Source: CBDCWQ01 sp965223435
GTDB taxonomy: Bacteria; Myxococcota; Kuafuiibacteriia; Kuafuiibacteriales; Kuafuiibacteriaceae
DNA length: 64,000 nucleotides
Assembly: GCA_965223435.1 (NCBI GenBank)
Contig: CBDCWQ010000021.1
Coordinates: 1,302,001-1,366,000 of the forward strand
Direction of reading: 5' to 3'
Part shown: piece by piece, positions 8,540 through 17,713 of the stretch
How the letters are laid out: every line of letters starts with the position of its first letter
Numbering within the stretch: position 1 is the first letter of the stretch
The notes under the pieces: generated by a model
The model's input: only the letters and a program-made list of their open reading frames with translations
What the model was told of the DNA's origin: nothing
The model's database searches: none
Translations under genes and position numbers: made by a program

Positions 8540-10702
8540 TCAGTGGGGTGAGAAACCAAACTGTTTTTTGAACGCGCGTGCGAGCGCCAGTTTGCTACGA
8601 TAGCCGGTGAGCGTGGCTGCTTCTTGAAGGGAGCGCTTTTCCCGCTCCATGTATAGCCAGGCTTTATTCATTCGAACTCGATGAATGTAGTCCATTGGCG
8701 AGATTCCGTACGTAGAGAGGAATCGCTTCGCCAATGCACCCTCGGAGAGCCCGACACTTTGGCCGAGGGATGCGGTCGTCCAGGGTTTGTTGGGCTGTTG
8801 TTGAACCTGTTTTGTGACTTGACCGACTATGTCGTCAGATAGAACCGTGCTCAAAGCACCTTGTGGAAGGTCGAGGGATAGGCCGTTGAGAAAGAGGTAC
8901 TCCCCCAAAGTTTCAACCAGGAGCGCTTCGGCGAGTTTGTCGACCACCGGCTGGTCTCCGCCCCTGCCTCTGACTTGAAGCTTGAGCAATTCTTCAGCCA
9001 ATGGAATGAAGTGATTCGAATCTCCCTTCTCGATCTCCTTGTTTGGCAGAACGATCAGATCAGGTAGGTGGTCAAACAGAGGTTCGCGCCGAGTTCGAAG
9101 CAAGGAGAAATGACCGCAAATGAGCTCTGCAGTCGGTTCGGCTGGGCTTGCGTGCGATCCCCGGTATCTCCCCCGACCGTTTCCATCGACCTTGATTTGA
9201 GACATGATGGCGGGCCCCGGAAGGACGGTCGCATTGAGATCAGAAATCAGGTCATGGGTAGAGCCATGAGGAAACATGACCAAATCCCCTTTTTGAAGAT
9301 GGATGACTCTTTCTCCCCACTTGAGTATGAGTTTTCCTTCCGTCACGATGTGAAAATTGGCAAACTCGGTGGAAGGAATTCTCATACCCCAAGGGGGTTC
9401 GAACTTGGCCCGAAAGTAGACGGTTCCTCTTAGTTCCAAGTTTCGAAGAACATCACTGACGGTTTTCGAGCCCGTATCCGTGTTGTCTCGAACTGCAGGT
9501 TTGTGTGGGGGCGACTTCTTTGTTTCCGATCTTGGATGGGCACTGTGACCGCTGACTTCCAAGCGGATACCGTCTTTTTGTGCTTGCGGCTGCCGAGACG
9601 AAAGCAGCAACGTGCCAAGCATGAGAATTGCGACCAAAGCGCCCCCCGCAGCAAGGCCAAGGCGCGCCCTGCGCAACGATGGCCGCTTGCTATTCGTCGC
9701 TTCTTGGAGCAGCCGCGTTTGTGATGAATTCTCAACTGTGGCCCCGGCATCTGTAGGCCCATCTGCAAGTGTCGCTTTGGTGTGCAAAATCTGCCTGTTT
9801 TCGTGACGGGAAATAGGAATCCCATCGAGGAGTCTAAGCAGCGTTTGCGCATCCTTGGGCCTTCCTTCCGGATCCTTGCTGAGCATGGACATGATCAAGT
9901 CGTGAAGTGCTGGGTGCTCAGTCGCGGATGGCCAAGCTTCGCTGAGATTTTTCGGAGGTCGGGTCGTACGTGAAACCGCCATCTCGAGTGCTGAGGTGGC
10001 TTGAAACGGTAGGTCCCCACTCAAGCACTCGTAGGCAACAATGCCGAGGCTGTAGAGGTCACTTCGTCCATCGAGTGAGTGGCACAAAGCCTGTTCCGGC
10101 GAAAGATAGGCCGGCGTGCCGCAAAGATGTCCTGCCGTCGTGCGAAGTGAACTCTCTTCAAACTTGGCGACACCAAAGTCGAGTACCTTCGCGATGACAT
10201 CACCGCGAATATTCTGCATGTAGATGTTGGCTGGTTTGAGATCTCGATGAACCACACCATGCGCATGCGCCTCCGCCAGTGCACCTGCGACTTCTTTGAG
10301 CAAGACGATGGTTTGCCGGACGCTGAGCGGACCACGACTCAGTGACTCTTCGAGAGTCTCTCCCTCCAAGAGTTCGCTCACGACGTATAGGCGGCCGTCC
10401 TCAAGGCGACCGGTATCAATAAGTGTCATGGTGTTCGGATGGGCAAGTCTCCGGACGATGTCGACTTCGGTCTCAAACCGCTTTGCGATCGTCGCATGAC
10501 ATGCCGCACTGTGGTTGAGTACCTTAATGGCGACTTCTCTTCCGACCCGAAGTTGCTTTGCCCGGTAAACGTCACCCATTGCCCCAGCCCCCAACACACC
10601 TTCGATGCGATAGAGGTTCTCGATCTTGGTGCCAAAAGGGATACCGAACTCGGATGCGGTACGGCTGTTTTCATCGTTGGTATTGTTCATTGTTGGATGC
10701 AT
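8540..10702 (-). CDS. Ser/Thr protein kinase fused through a TM helix to a cupin-AraC regulator
   Basis: 720 residues in one frame. Residues 30-295 form a complete Hanks kinase: GAGAMG loop (38-43), VAIK lysine at 60, HRDLKPAN (152-159), DFG (175-177), CGTPAYLSPEQ and SDLYSLG. Residues 346-368 form a transmembrane helix after a basic RRAR. A 45-residue polar, proline-containing linker leads to an AraC-type cupin domain (about 420-600; RGTVYFRAKFEPPW, GERVIHLQKGDLVMFPHG) and a C-terminal AraC double helix-turn-helix (625-720; ASLGQSVGLSEGALAKRF, then FKKQFGFSP). A single TM would put the DNA-binding part outside the cytoplasm, so proteolysis, re-entry or a non-spanning helix is needed. All catalytic kinase residues are intact. 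The start is either the first ATG or the ATG four codons later; neither has a strong ribosome binding site. Confidence 0.93.
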   Translation of the reverse strand: MHPTMNNTNDENSRTASEFGIPFGTKIENLYRIEGVLGAGAMGDVYRAKQLRVGREVAIKVLNHSAACHATIAKRFETEVDIVRRLAHPNTMTLIDTGRLEDGRLYVVSELLEGETLEESLSRGPLSVRQTIVLLKEVAGALAEAHAHGVVHRDLKPANIYMQNIRGDVIAKVLDFGVAKFEESSLRTTAGHLCGTPAYLSPEQALCHSLDGRSDLYSLGIVAYECLSGDLPFQATSALEMAVSRTTRPPKNLSEAWPSATEHPALHDLIMSMLSKDPEGRPKDAQTLLRLLDGIPISRHENRQILHTKATLADGPTDAGATVENSSQTRLLQEATNSKRPSLRRARLGLAAGGALVAILMLGTLLLSSRQPQAQKDGIRLEVSGHSAHPRSETKKSPPHKPAVRDNTDTGSKTVSDVLRNLELRGTVYFRAKFEPPWGMRIPSTEFANFHIVTEGKLILKWGERVIHLQKGDLVMFPHGSTHDLISDLNATVLPGPAIMSQIKVDGNGRGRYRGSHASPAEPTAELICGHFSLLRTRREPLFDHLPDLIVLPNKEIEKGDSNHFIPLAEELLKLQVRGRGGDQPVVDKLAEALLVETLGEYLFLNGLSLDLPQGALSTVLSDDIVGQVTKQVQQQPNKPWTTASLGQSVGLSEGALAKRFLSTYGISPMDYIHRVRMNKAWLYMEREKRSLQEAATLTGYRSKLALARAFKKQFGFSPH

Positions 10703-11306
10703 CCACGAGCGATAAGAAATAACTGTACCCGAGCGCTAAACCACCGCCAAGACTGGGGAAGAAGATGTGTCCTACAGAGCCCGGCTCTGGGCACAGGACA
10801 TGACCGTTGCATACGGGTATTGAAATCAGCGCCATTTGTGCGCAAGAAGAATTGATCTTGCGGCCTCCGTCTTTTCTTGGTGGCAACTCGCAATGGGTTA
10901 CCGCCGCGGCAATGACCTACACTTTATTATCGTGGAGTTGTCGCAAACCTGTCCTTACAACGAATGTGCACGGAACTTGGGGAATAGCTCGCCAACACCA
11001 TCTCGGTACCCTAGAGCTTTGGGATGCCGGCGGAGGCTTACTCGCGTTTTGTTGTGATTTTTAGGGTATGATATGGGCACACTTGGTCTCTTTCTACCGG
11101 GCATCTCGCCTTTTGGAGTAGTGGACATGCACATACACGAAGCAATTCTTGGAGCCATTCCAAAGACTCGAAGCTCTGGCTTGAGCAGGAACGATTTGCT
11201 CGGTAGGCGGCCTTTGCGGTCGCTTTGCGGGGGGCGTCGTCTGACCCCATTTGGAGAGGACGATTAGCTGGAGCCGGGTTTCGGAAACATTCAGTCGATC
11301 AATTCG
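10703..11306. other. intergenic, no gene supported
   Basis: About 600 bases between the kinase start and the 3' end of the LRR lipoprotein gene. Several overlapping short frames exist on both strands, none with a ribosome binding site or recognisable product. The kinase/AraC promoter should lie at the left side of it. Confidence 0.5.
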
Positions 11307-12050
11307 TCAGTCACACGTGGCGGCTCCGTTGTTCCCGAGGCAAGAAGTACACTCTTTATTGAGGCGAAGGGCAAGGGCCTCTGTTTCGCAGGCGGGAAGG
11401 ATGGGGTTGAAGCTGATCTCCAGGGAGTCTCCGATCGAAGTAAGATTCTCCAGTCCGACCAGGCTCGTGAGCATGGGATTACCACGAATGCTCAGCTGCG
11501 CCCCGATGGTGGTGACGCCCTTGAGACCTCGGAGGTCGCTGAGACCACGATTGCCCCGAATCAGCAAGCCTTCCCCCACGGAGGTGATGTTCTCGAGCCC
11601 TGCGAGGCTGGTGAGTCCATCGTTTCTCTGAACGCTCAACTCTGTCCCAACGGCGCGGAGCTGCTTCAACCCTTTCAGGCTGATGAAGCCGTTGCCCGCG
11701 ATGCTTAGACGCCCTCCGATGGAGGTGAGGCATTCGACGCCTACTAGATCGGCCAAATCACACCCTTCGATGCGTAGGTCCCCCTCGAGGAACGAGCAGT
11801 TTCTCAAGTTCAAGAGATCTCCGGCACTGGTTGGGGTTCGATTGCCGCTACAGGCAGCGGCTCCCGTGCAGTCGATGTCACAGTTCACGCCATGAAAACC
11901 TTCTGGGCAGGCACAATCGGCTGCCCCCGGGGGACAGCCATTGATGCCCCCGGTTTGGCTTTGGACGTTGTTTTGGTCGTGGAGCCCGGGGGCATCGCCG
12001 CAAGCTGCTGCCGCCATGACCAGAACCAAAACCAGAATCCGTAAGATCAT
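11307..12050 (-). CDS. lipoprotein with leucine-rich (receptor L-like) repeats
   Basis: 247 residues. The N-terminus is a lipoprotein signal (hydrophobic ILVLVLVMAAAAC, lipidated Cys at 17). Next is a small Cys-rich EGF-like segment (CPPGAADCACPEGFHGVNCD). It is followed by about six ~23-residue repeats of the form L.L.GN..L..L.GL..(V/I)TSIG, typical of the receptor L-domain/LRR folds seen in secreted proteins of myxobacteria. The protein ends with a C..C...C motif. It is a surface protein for binding or adhesion by inference. The leader GAGAGTAGAAC before the ATG resembles that before the RHS gene at 56500. Confidence 0.8.
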   Translation of the reverse strand: MILRILVLVLVMAAAACGDAPGLHDQNNVQSQTGGINGCPPGAADCACPEGFHGVNCDIDCTGAAACSGNRTPTSAGDLLNLRNCSFLEGDLRIEGCDLADLVGVECLTSIGGRLSIAGNGFISLKGLKQLRAVGTELSVQRNDGLTSLAGLENITSVGEGLLIRGNRGLSDLRGLKGVTTIGAQLSIRGNPMLTSLVGLENLTSIGDSLEISFNPILPACETEALALRLNKECTSCLGNNGAATCD

Positions 12051-12202
12051 GTTCTACTCTCCCTCCCGTTTCGCTTGAACCCCTGCAAAACAGTACTGCA
12101 GGGTATTGGCAAGCTATTACGGAGTGTGGTCGACCGAGGCAGCCAGATCGCAGGAAGACCCACCGGATATAGGAGTCAAGACACTGACACCGCCCCAAAA
12201 GG

Positions 12203-12724
12203 CTATGTAGGAAATCCGAGAAGGAGCCAGCTGACTACGAGGGTCGCTGTGAAAGAAGCGAGCGCTCGGGCACGCTGCTTTATTGGGTCCCAGAGGGTGA
12301 GCGCAAGGCCCACGATAAGAATCATGTCGATGGTCCACGAAAAGTCGTGCTGAATGAGGGTCCAGGCAAAGCGCGCCTTTGAAAACGGCCAGAGAATGGG
12401 TACCGGCCACCGCGCACAAAGATCCAAAACGACGTGGAGGCACCAACCCATGAGAGCGACTTTTAGGCGCTCTTGCCATGGTGCAAACTGAAATGGCCAC
12501 GCGGACAAGGCCACCGGTACCCAGAGGAGGCCGACCACGGAATGGGTGACCACCTGATGCCATTCGGCCCAGACTTCTGGGCCCATGAGAGCGAGAGGCG
12601 CGTCTATGTCCGGCGAAAATCCTGCTGCCGCGCCAAAAATGGCAAAAGCAACCCAGTGATCGCCCGATGGTCGAACGGCACGCCCGAGGAGCGCGCCAGC
12701 GGCGATGTGAGCGAAGACATCCAT
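12203..12724 (-). CDS. YdjM/DUF457-like membrane metal-dependent hydrolase family protein
   Basis: 173 residues, with four or five hydrophobic segments. The start MDVFAHIAAGALLGRA, the SPDIDAPLALMG loop, WHQVVTHSVVG and LHVVLDLC give the H-x..D-x-D..H-R/T-x-x-T-H-S pattern of the DUF457/YdjM (LexA-regulated inner membrane protein) family. These proteins are predicted membrane metal-dependent hydrolases of unknown substrate. The start codon directly follows the stop of the upstream gene with no gap, so expression is coupled. No obvious SOS box was seen. Confidence 0.75.
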   Translation of the reverse strand: MDVFAHIAAGALLGRAVRPSGDHWVAFAIFGAAAGFSPDIDAPLALMGPEVWAEWHQVVTHSVVGLLWVPVALSAWPFQFAPWQERLKVALMGWCLHVVLDLCARWPVPILWPFSKARFAWTLIQHDFSWTIDMILIVGLALTLWDPIKQRARALASFTATLVVSWLLLGFPT

Positions 12725-13483
12725 CTAGGAGGACGGTGCATTACGTAAATTGCGCAGGATCTCCAGCGCGAGTGGTTGTTGCGCAAGGGGTCGCTTGTTG
12801 GGAGAGCGGCTTGTCATCGTTCGAAACAGCATCTGAACTGTGTGCCAGGGCAGATTCCTGAGGAAGGTGGCGCGTTGCCGAGCGATAGAAGTCCTGAAGT
12901 GCTCAGGCACCTCAGCAAGTGAAAGTTTTTGCGGCACAAGACGATACTTTGCAAGATATGCGAGTCCCTCAAGGTGCTGCTTATGGAGATTGGCCGGCTG
13001 GAAACCGACAAGAATCTGTACAAACGATCCGCGAGGCGTAGGCAATGAAGCACCGCCGGGCGCCACGCCGGACGTTAGACCCAGAGTTTGTGGTTCGGTA
13101 CCGGGGTCTGATTCGAAGACGGAAACCAAATCGAAGAACACTTGCGAAGGAATCGTGCCTGTTTTGTATACGAGTCCGTAGCTTCTTTCGTCTCTGCTGA
13201 GAAAGGAGGAAACGTGCGCGGGGGGGCTTAGATATGCGGTGTAGTTCGGGCCTCGAAGGAATCCCAAGGTTTCGAACTGTTGTTCCAGCTTTTGAACCTC
13301 CGGATCGTCACTGGCTTTTGCGACCTCCATCCGCAGACTCGCCGGTAGGTTGCCCAAGACGACAAGCGCGATGAACCCGACAAGGAGTAAGCCCCCTCCG
13401 ACGACGCCGAGGACGACATTTCCAGAGTGCACGATGAAAATGCCTATCGTTGTGCCAACAGCAATTGGTAGATATTTGCCCAT
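12725..13483 (-). CDS. membrane-anchored protein of unknown function
   Basis: 252 residues. Two hydrophobic helices lie at the N-terminus (about 5-22 and 26-45), then a soluble domain of ~200 residues beginning SLRMEVAKASDDPEVQKLEQQF and containing HVSSFLSRDERSYGLVYKTG. No catalytic motif or known family is recognised. The end of the gene abuts the start of the YdjM-like gene, so the two are likely co-expressed at the membrane. Confidence 0.65.
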   Translation of the reverse strand: MGKYLPIAVGTTIGIFIVHSGNVVLGVVGGGLLLVGFIALVVLGNLPASLRMEVAKASDDPEVQKLEQQFETLGFLRGPNYTAYLSPPAHVSSFLSRDERSYGLVYKTGTIPSQVFFDLVSVFESDPGTEPQTLGLTSGVAPGGASLPTPRGSFVQILVGFQPANLHKQHLEGLAYLAKYRLVPQKLSLAEVPEHFRTSIARQRATFLRNLPWHTVQMLFRTMTSRSPNKRPLAQQPLALEILRNLRNAPSS

Positions 13484-13674
13484 GCGAGACCAAGTATGGG
13501 TTTATTTGTTTGATGGAGCCAGGTGTTCAAATTTGGCACACGTTCCCTCGAACCAGCCGAAACGCCTTCCAGATCTTTTCCTGGATTTATCGGCTCGGGC
13601 GAGTTATTGTCTTGTGCATCTAGGAGCCCGTTATGTCTGTCATCTCCCATAGGCGATGGCGCCATGCCTCGGCT

Positions 13675-15282
13675 CTATTGTCGTTGTAAATCGCCCAGCT
13701 TGACACCAAAGCGCGCGAGATATTTTCGGACCCGGTCGGAGTCATTGGGGTTCTTTTTCTTCGTCCGGGACTCGGAGAATAGCACTTTCCCAGCCTCGGC
13801 CAGGGTTCTCGATTGTTCGCATACGGTGAGGACGTCTTCAAGCTGAACGCGATCAAACCGGTCGATTGGTTTTGCCTCGGCACTGAGGTATCTCGTGACG
13901 CGACTGTCCGCAGAAGCAGCGGATGAGTCCGAGTGGGCGCCCCATGAGGCTCGAAGTCGGTCACATTCCTCATCAACATCTTTGCGTGAAATCCGGTCGC
14001 TGCTGCATAGGGTCGCCATGCGTCTCATGGCACTGTTGAGGTCTCGAAAGTTCCCTTTCCAAACGGCACGCTTGTTTCGCCCAAAGTCCAAAAAGCGGTT
14101 TTTTGCCTCGCGTGTCATCGTGATATTGCGCCCAAGGCTCTGCCTGCACTGCTCCAGTTCAAATTCGAGGTTGGGTTCGATGTCCTCTGGGCGTTGAGAG
14201 AGGCCTGGAAGTTGATAGGTCCACAGATTGATTCGGGCCAAGAGGTCCTCTCGAAATCGCCCCTCCTGCACCGACGCAATGAGGTCTCGATTGGTACCAG
14301 CGATGAGGAGGAAGTCACTTTGGGTCTGCTTGTCAGCGCCTACCGGATAGAACACCTTTTCTTCGATGGCCCGGAGCAGCATGGGTTGTTCATCGAGCCC
14401 GAGCTCGCCGATTTCATCCAGAAAGAGCACGCCGCCGTCCGCCTGTTTCAGGTGCCCCGCGCGGGTGGTCAGAGCACCGGTGAATGCTCCTTTCACATGC
14501 CCAAACAGCGCTGACATTGCGCCATCGCCGCGAAGCGTTGCGCAGTTGACGTCCACGAATGAGCCCGTAATCTGTTGTCTGCTCTTTTTTAGGTCGTAGA
14601 TTCGCTGGGCCAGCTTCGACTTGCCGGCACCCGTCGGGCCTGTAAGCAAGATGGGATCCTTCGACTGGATGGCGACTCTTTCGATCTGTTCGATCATCTT
14701 GTTGAACCCCTTGTTCTTGGTATCGATGCCGGCCTTTAAGAATGACAGACCCTCTTTTTGCTCACGCCGAAAGCGCTGAGCGATGCGGTCGTACTTCGAC
14801 AGATCGAGGTCGATGATGCGGTAGGTTCCAGGGCCGCCCATGCTCCGCTTCGCTGGAGGCGACGTCTGCAGAATGCGTGCCGGAAAGTAGCGAGCCTCGG
14901 TCAACAAGAACGATGAGATCTGTGCGATGTGTGTACCCGTGGTGATATGAATAAGGTAGTCCTCTCGCGCGGGCCTGAAGTTGTAGGCCTTGGCGAAGTC
15001 GTGGAGCGCTCCGTAGACCTGCTCAAGGTCCCACGGATCCTCAAACTCGATTCGGTGGGGATTGATTTTGGTTTCAGGTGAGACCTCGCCGATGTCCTTG
15101 GTCACCGTTGAAAGCAGAGTTTGGAATTTCTCCTGGTATAGGAGTTCGATTCGGGAAATGAGGAGGTCATCGTGGCAAGACATGGCCACGGTAGGTCGCC
15201 ATTTCTCCCATCGTTTGGGGCCTTTGCCAGAATCTAAGGTGGGTCCGAGGATCCCAATGACCACGGTCGCTTTTCGCAACAT
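13675..15282 (-). CDS. rtcR: RtcR-family sigma-54 activator with CARF-like sensor
   Basis: 535 residues. Residues 1-180 match the RtcR N-terminal sensor (related to CARF domains): ATVVIGILGPTLDSGKGP near the start and the IHITTGTHIAQISSFLLTEA segment (111-130). Residues 190-440 are the sigma-54 AAA+ domain, with Walker A GPTGAGKS (215-222), the sigma-54-contacting GAFTGA loop (265-270), Walker B GGVLFLDEIGE (283-293) and arginine fingers in RFREDLLAR. The C-terminus (about 480-535) holds a helix-turn-helix-like region. In other bacteria RtcR senses RNA ends or fragments and turns on RNA repair genes. Here the divergent neighbour is not RtcB/RtcA but a double nucleotidyltransferase, its likely target. 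The start is at a weak ribosome binding site. Confidence 0.92.
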   Translation of the reverse strand: MLRKATVVIGILGPTLDSGKGPKRWEKWRPTVAMSCHDDLLISRIELLYQEKFQTLLSTVTKDIGEVSPETKINPHRIEFEDPWDLEQVYGALHDFAKAYNFRPAREDYLIHITTGTHIAQISSFLLTEARYFPARILQTSPPAKRSMGGPGTYRIIDLDLSKYDRIAQRFRREQKEGLSFLKAGIDTKNKGFNKMIEQIERVAIQSKDPILLTGPTGAGKSKLAQRIYDLKKSRQQITGSFVDVNCATLRGDGAMSALFGHVKGAFTGALTTRAGHLKQADGGVLFLDEIGELGLDEQPMLLRAIEEKVFYPVGADKQTQSDFLLIAGTNRDLIASVQEGRFREDLLARINLWTYQLPGLSQRPEDIEPNLEFELEQCRQSLGRNITMTREAKNRFLDFGRNKRAVWKGNFRDLNSAMRRMATLCSSDRISRKDVDEECDRLRASWGAHSDSSAASADSRVTRYLSAEAKPIDRFDRVQLEDVLTVCEQSRTLAEAGKVLFSESRTKKKNPNDSDRVRKYLARFGVKLGDLQRQ

Positions 15283-15653
15283 ATCTGTTCATATATACCT
15301 CTATACTAGATGATACTCCAGCATGCCCCACCAAAACCCGTCTCCGATGGTGCTGCTGGACCCGATCCGCGATCAAACGTTGCGCATTCTTGAGTTGTGC
15401 ACCCGCCGGACAGACGACGCGTCGCTCAGCCAGGCCGGTGATTTCGCCGTCGCCAACGTGGCCAAACAGGTGTCCCGTTTCTTCCTTGTGGGAGCGCCAC
15501 TTCGGGGACGGCGTGGCACCCAAATTTTCCGCTTGAAATCTCTCGGGGCTTCGGTATTCTACTCTACTTGCTTTTTGGGTTGGTGCCGATCGGGTGCCTT
15601 TCGAAGGTTTGGAGTAGGGTTGGACCGGTGCGGGTCTGAAGTGGGGTGTTGAC
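15283..15653. other. 371-bp divergent regulatory region between rtcR and nucleotidyltransferase
   Basis: Both promoters must lie here. A 109-codon plus frame (15323-15652) and a minus frame across it overlap and lack ribosome binding sites; I do not accept either as a gene. A sigma-54-like GG-N10-GC spacing occurs once, at 15504-15517 (CGGGGA, then TGGCA), with a poor -24 match, and a TGGCAC at 15514-15519 lacks the downstream GC. RtcR targets often include small RNAs; the region is long enough for one but no tRNA-like fold was recognised. Confidence 0.4.
15533..15560 (+). promoter_or_regulatory. candidate sigma-70 promoter for the nucleotidyltransferase gene
   Basis: TTGAAA at 15533-15538 and TATTCT at 15555-15560 with 16-bp spacing, about 90 bases before the ATG at 15654. 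It suggests the target gene may also have basal sigma-70 expression. Confidence 0.35.
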
Positions 15654-17699
15654 ATGACGGTGAAGCGTTTTAAATTGCATGAAGACAGTGTCGTCTTGCC
15701 GAAAGGCACGCGGGTTGTACTTCGCGTGGACGTGGTGGGCGAAGACGAATACCTTCACAAGGCGTCGTCCCTTGCCGTCGTTCGGGACGTGACCCACCAT
15801 ACTTATGCCTTGGAAACGCCCACCGGGCGGAGGCTTACTGCGCAGCGCGACCAAATCACGATGCAGCGGGCTGATTTGCTTGGTGATCTTGGCCGACGAC
15901 AGTGGGACTTCAGAAAGTTGAAAGACGAGGTCATCTACTCTGCTGTTGTGGGAAGTCAGGCCTGGGGTCTTGCGAACGCCGATTCCGACGAAGATGTACG
16001 TGGCTGCTTTGTCGCGCCTTTTGAGGCATCGAGCGGTCTTTGGGAGATGCCCGACACACTCCAGGACCCCGCGGGAGAATCTTCCTACTGGGAAGTGGCT
16101 AAGCTCGTCGAACAGGGACTTAGGGGAGATGCGAACACTTTGGAGACGCTTTGGTCGCCTCTGCACAAGCATGTTGCGCCCCTAGGGCAGCGTCTTCTTG
16201 ATGCCCGACGGATGTTTGTTTCGATGAACATCCTCGGTAGTTTCGGGAGGTACGCGCAAAGCCAGTTTAAGAAGATGGCCCGCTCGCTCGAACGAGACGA
16301 GGCGGTGCGCGCGCTTATCCATAAGATTGGCCAAGGGAAGGTCGAGGATGCGGTTCAGGCGTCTACATTTTTGCGAGGCGCGGGTCTAGGATTCTCGGAA
16401 GCTTTGGCCAAAAAAGAAGTTCATGCTCTGTGTCGTTCGCTGTTTGACCGTGGTCTTTTGCCGGGTGCGGACTTCTCTCACTTTCGCGCGACGGTTGTCG
16501 ATGGAAACGGTGCGCGGCTCGAGCCTTCATCCTATCGGCCGAAGAATGCATACAATCTTCTGAGACTGCTCTATTCTTGTGTCTCTTGGCTTCGAACCGG
16601 CGAGCCCCTGATCGAAGTTGAAGGGCCCTTACGGGAGCGTCTATTAGAAATCAAGGCGCAGAAAGTGCCCATGGAAGAGGTAGTGGCTGAGGCCAAAGCA
16701 ATAGCCGATACACTTGATGAAGAGGCAGCGGATTCACGATTGCCGAAACGCCCCGACTACCGCGCTGCAGATGAATTCCTCAAGTTGTGCCGTCGTGAGC
16801 AGGCTAGGCGTGTGTTTTGTTTGCCGTCGGGCGTGGAGGAAAAGCGCACGGAAGCGGCCTCAGTCCTCGGGGATGAGTGGACCGTAGAGCTTATCCCGGA
16901 CGCGCTTCCTCCGGATGTCGATGCGTCAGCGGTCAAGCGGTTTCTCCGGCGATACACGGACCCGTCGAGCGACAGCCATAGCCAGGTGTTGTGGGTCGCA
17001 TTGACGGGGGCGCATGCCTACGGCTTCCCGTCCCCCGATAGCGACCTTGACCTCAAAGGATGCTTTGTCGCACCCGCCAGCGTACTGCTCGGGCTCGGGG
17101 AGCCTAAACTCAGTATCGACTTTCTTGCCGACTGGGAGGGGAGGGAAACGGATCTCACGCTCAACGAGCTGGGTAAGTGCGCGAGTCTTCTTGTCTCGGG
17201 TAACGGCAACCTTGTTGAACGATTTTTGGGGCCGCTTCAAGTGTTGACGACACCGTTGGGGCACCGCCTTGCCGACTTCGCCCAAGGTGCTCTGTCGCAG
17301 CGCGTCGCCCGACATTACCAAGGTTTCTTCCGAGGGATGCGTCGGGAGTCGGAGGTGGAGTCGAAAGCCGGAGGCAGAACCGCGAAACGAATGCTGTATG
17401 CTTATCGCGTGTCCCTTACGGGGGCGCACCTGCTTCGCACCGGCCGAGTCGTTACCAACGTTCGCTTTCTCGCGGATGAGTACGGATTCAGTCGGGTGCC
17501 CGAGCTGATCAAAATCAAGGAGGAGGCCGAGAAACAGACCGTGACTGAATCTGATGCGGCCCCCTCATTGATAGATTTCGAACGCCTTGAGGCCCTGCTG
17601 CAGGACGCGCTCGAGAACAGCGTTTTGCCAGAGGACCCGCCTAACGTCGATGCGTTGAGTTCGTTTATTGTAGAGCAGCGCCTACGCTTGATGGGCTGA
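15654..17699 (+). CDS. tandem two-module nucleotidyltransferase (COG3541-like)
   Basis: 681 residues with two nucleotidyltransferase modules of the DNA polymerase beta superfamily. Module one has VGSQAWGLANADSDEDVRGCFV (residues 99-120; catalytic Asp112 and Asp114). Module two has TGAHAYGFPSPDSDLDLKGC (451-470; Asp464 and Asp466). Each is followed by a helical region with a conserved HR/RTG type end (SWLRTGEPL, 311-319; LLRTGRVV, 593-600). The N-terminal 80 residues form a separate beta-rich domain. The family catalyses nucleotide transfer to RNA or protein; the substrate here is unknown. The position divergent from rtcR places it in an RNA-damage response. Both modules keep the acidic pair, so both may be active. 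Confidence 0.88.
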   Translation: MTVKRFKLHEDSVVLPKGTRVVLRVDVVGEDEYLHKASSLAVVRDVTHHTYALETPTGRRLTAQRDQITMQRADLLGDLGRRQWDFRKLKDEVIYSAVVGSQAWGLANADSDEDVRGCFVAPFEASSGLWEMPDTLQDPAGESSYWEVAKLVEQGLRGDANTLETLWSPLHKHVAPLGQRLLDARRMFVSMNILGSFGRYAQSQFKKMARSLERDEAVRALIHKIGQGKVEDAVQASTFLRGAGLGFSEALAKKEVHALCRSLFDRGLLPGADFSHFRATVVDGNGARLEPSSYRPKNAYNLLRLLYSCVSWLRTGEPLIEVEGPLRERLLEIKAQKVPMEEVVAEAKAIADTLDEEAADSRLPKRPDYRAADEFLKLCRREQARRVFCLPSGVEEKRTEAASVLGDEWTVELIPDALPPDVDASAVKRFLRRYTDPSSDSHSQVLWVALTGAHAYGFPSPDSDLDLKGCFVAPASVLLGLGEPKLSIDFLADWEGRETDLTLNELGKCASLLVSGNGNLVERFLGPLQVLTTPLGHRLADFAQGALSQRVARHYQGFFRGMRRESEVESKAGGRTAKRMLYAYRVSLTGAHLLRTGRVVTNVRFLADEYGFSRVPELIKIKEEAEKQTVTESDAAPSLIDFERLEALLQDALENSVLPEDPPNVDALSSFIVEQRLRLMG

Positions 17700-17713
17700 G
17701 GGGTCCCCCTCTG

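Noticed and set aside
15504..15517. Perfect GG-N10-GC spacing as a sigma-54 promoter for the NTase
   Set aside because: Only the GG and GC fit; the rest of the -24 element (CGGGGA) is poor, so it is not listed as a promoter.
15167..16172. Minus frames across the rtcR/NTase region (180 and 202 codons)
   Set aside because: They overlap genes with clear catalytic motifs and have no own motif or ribosome binding site.
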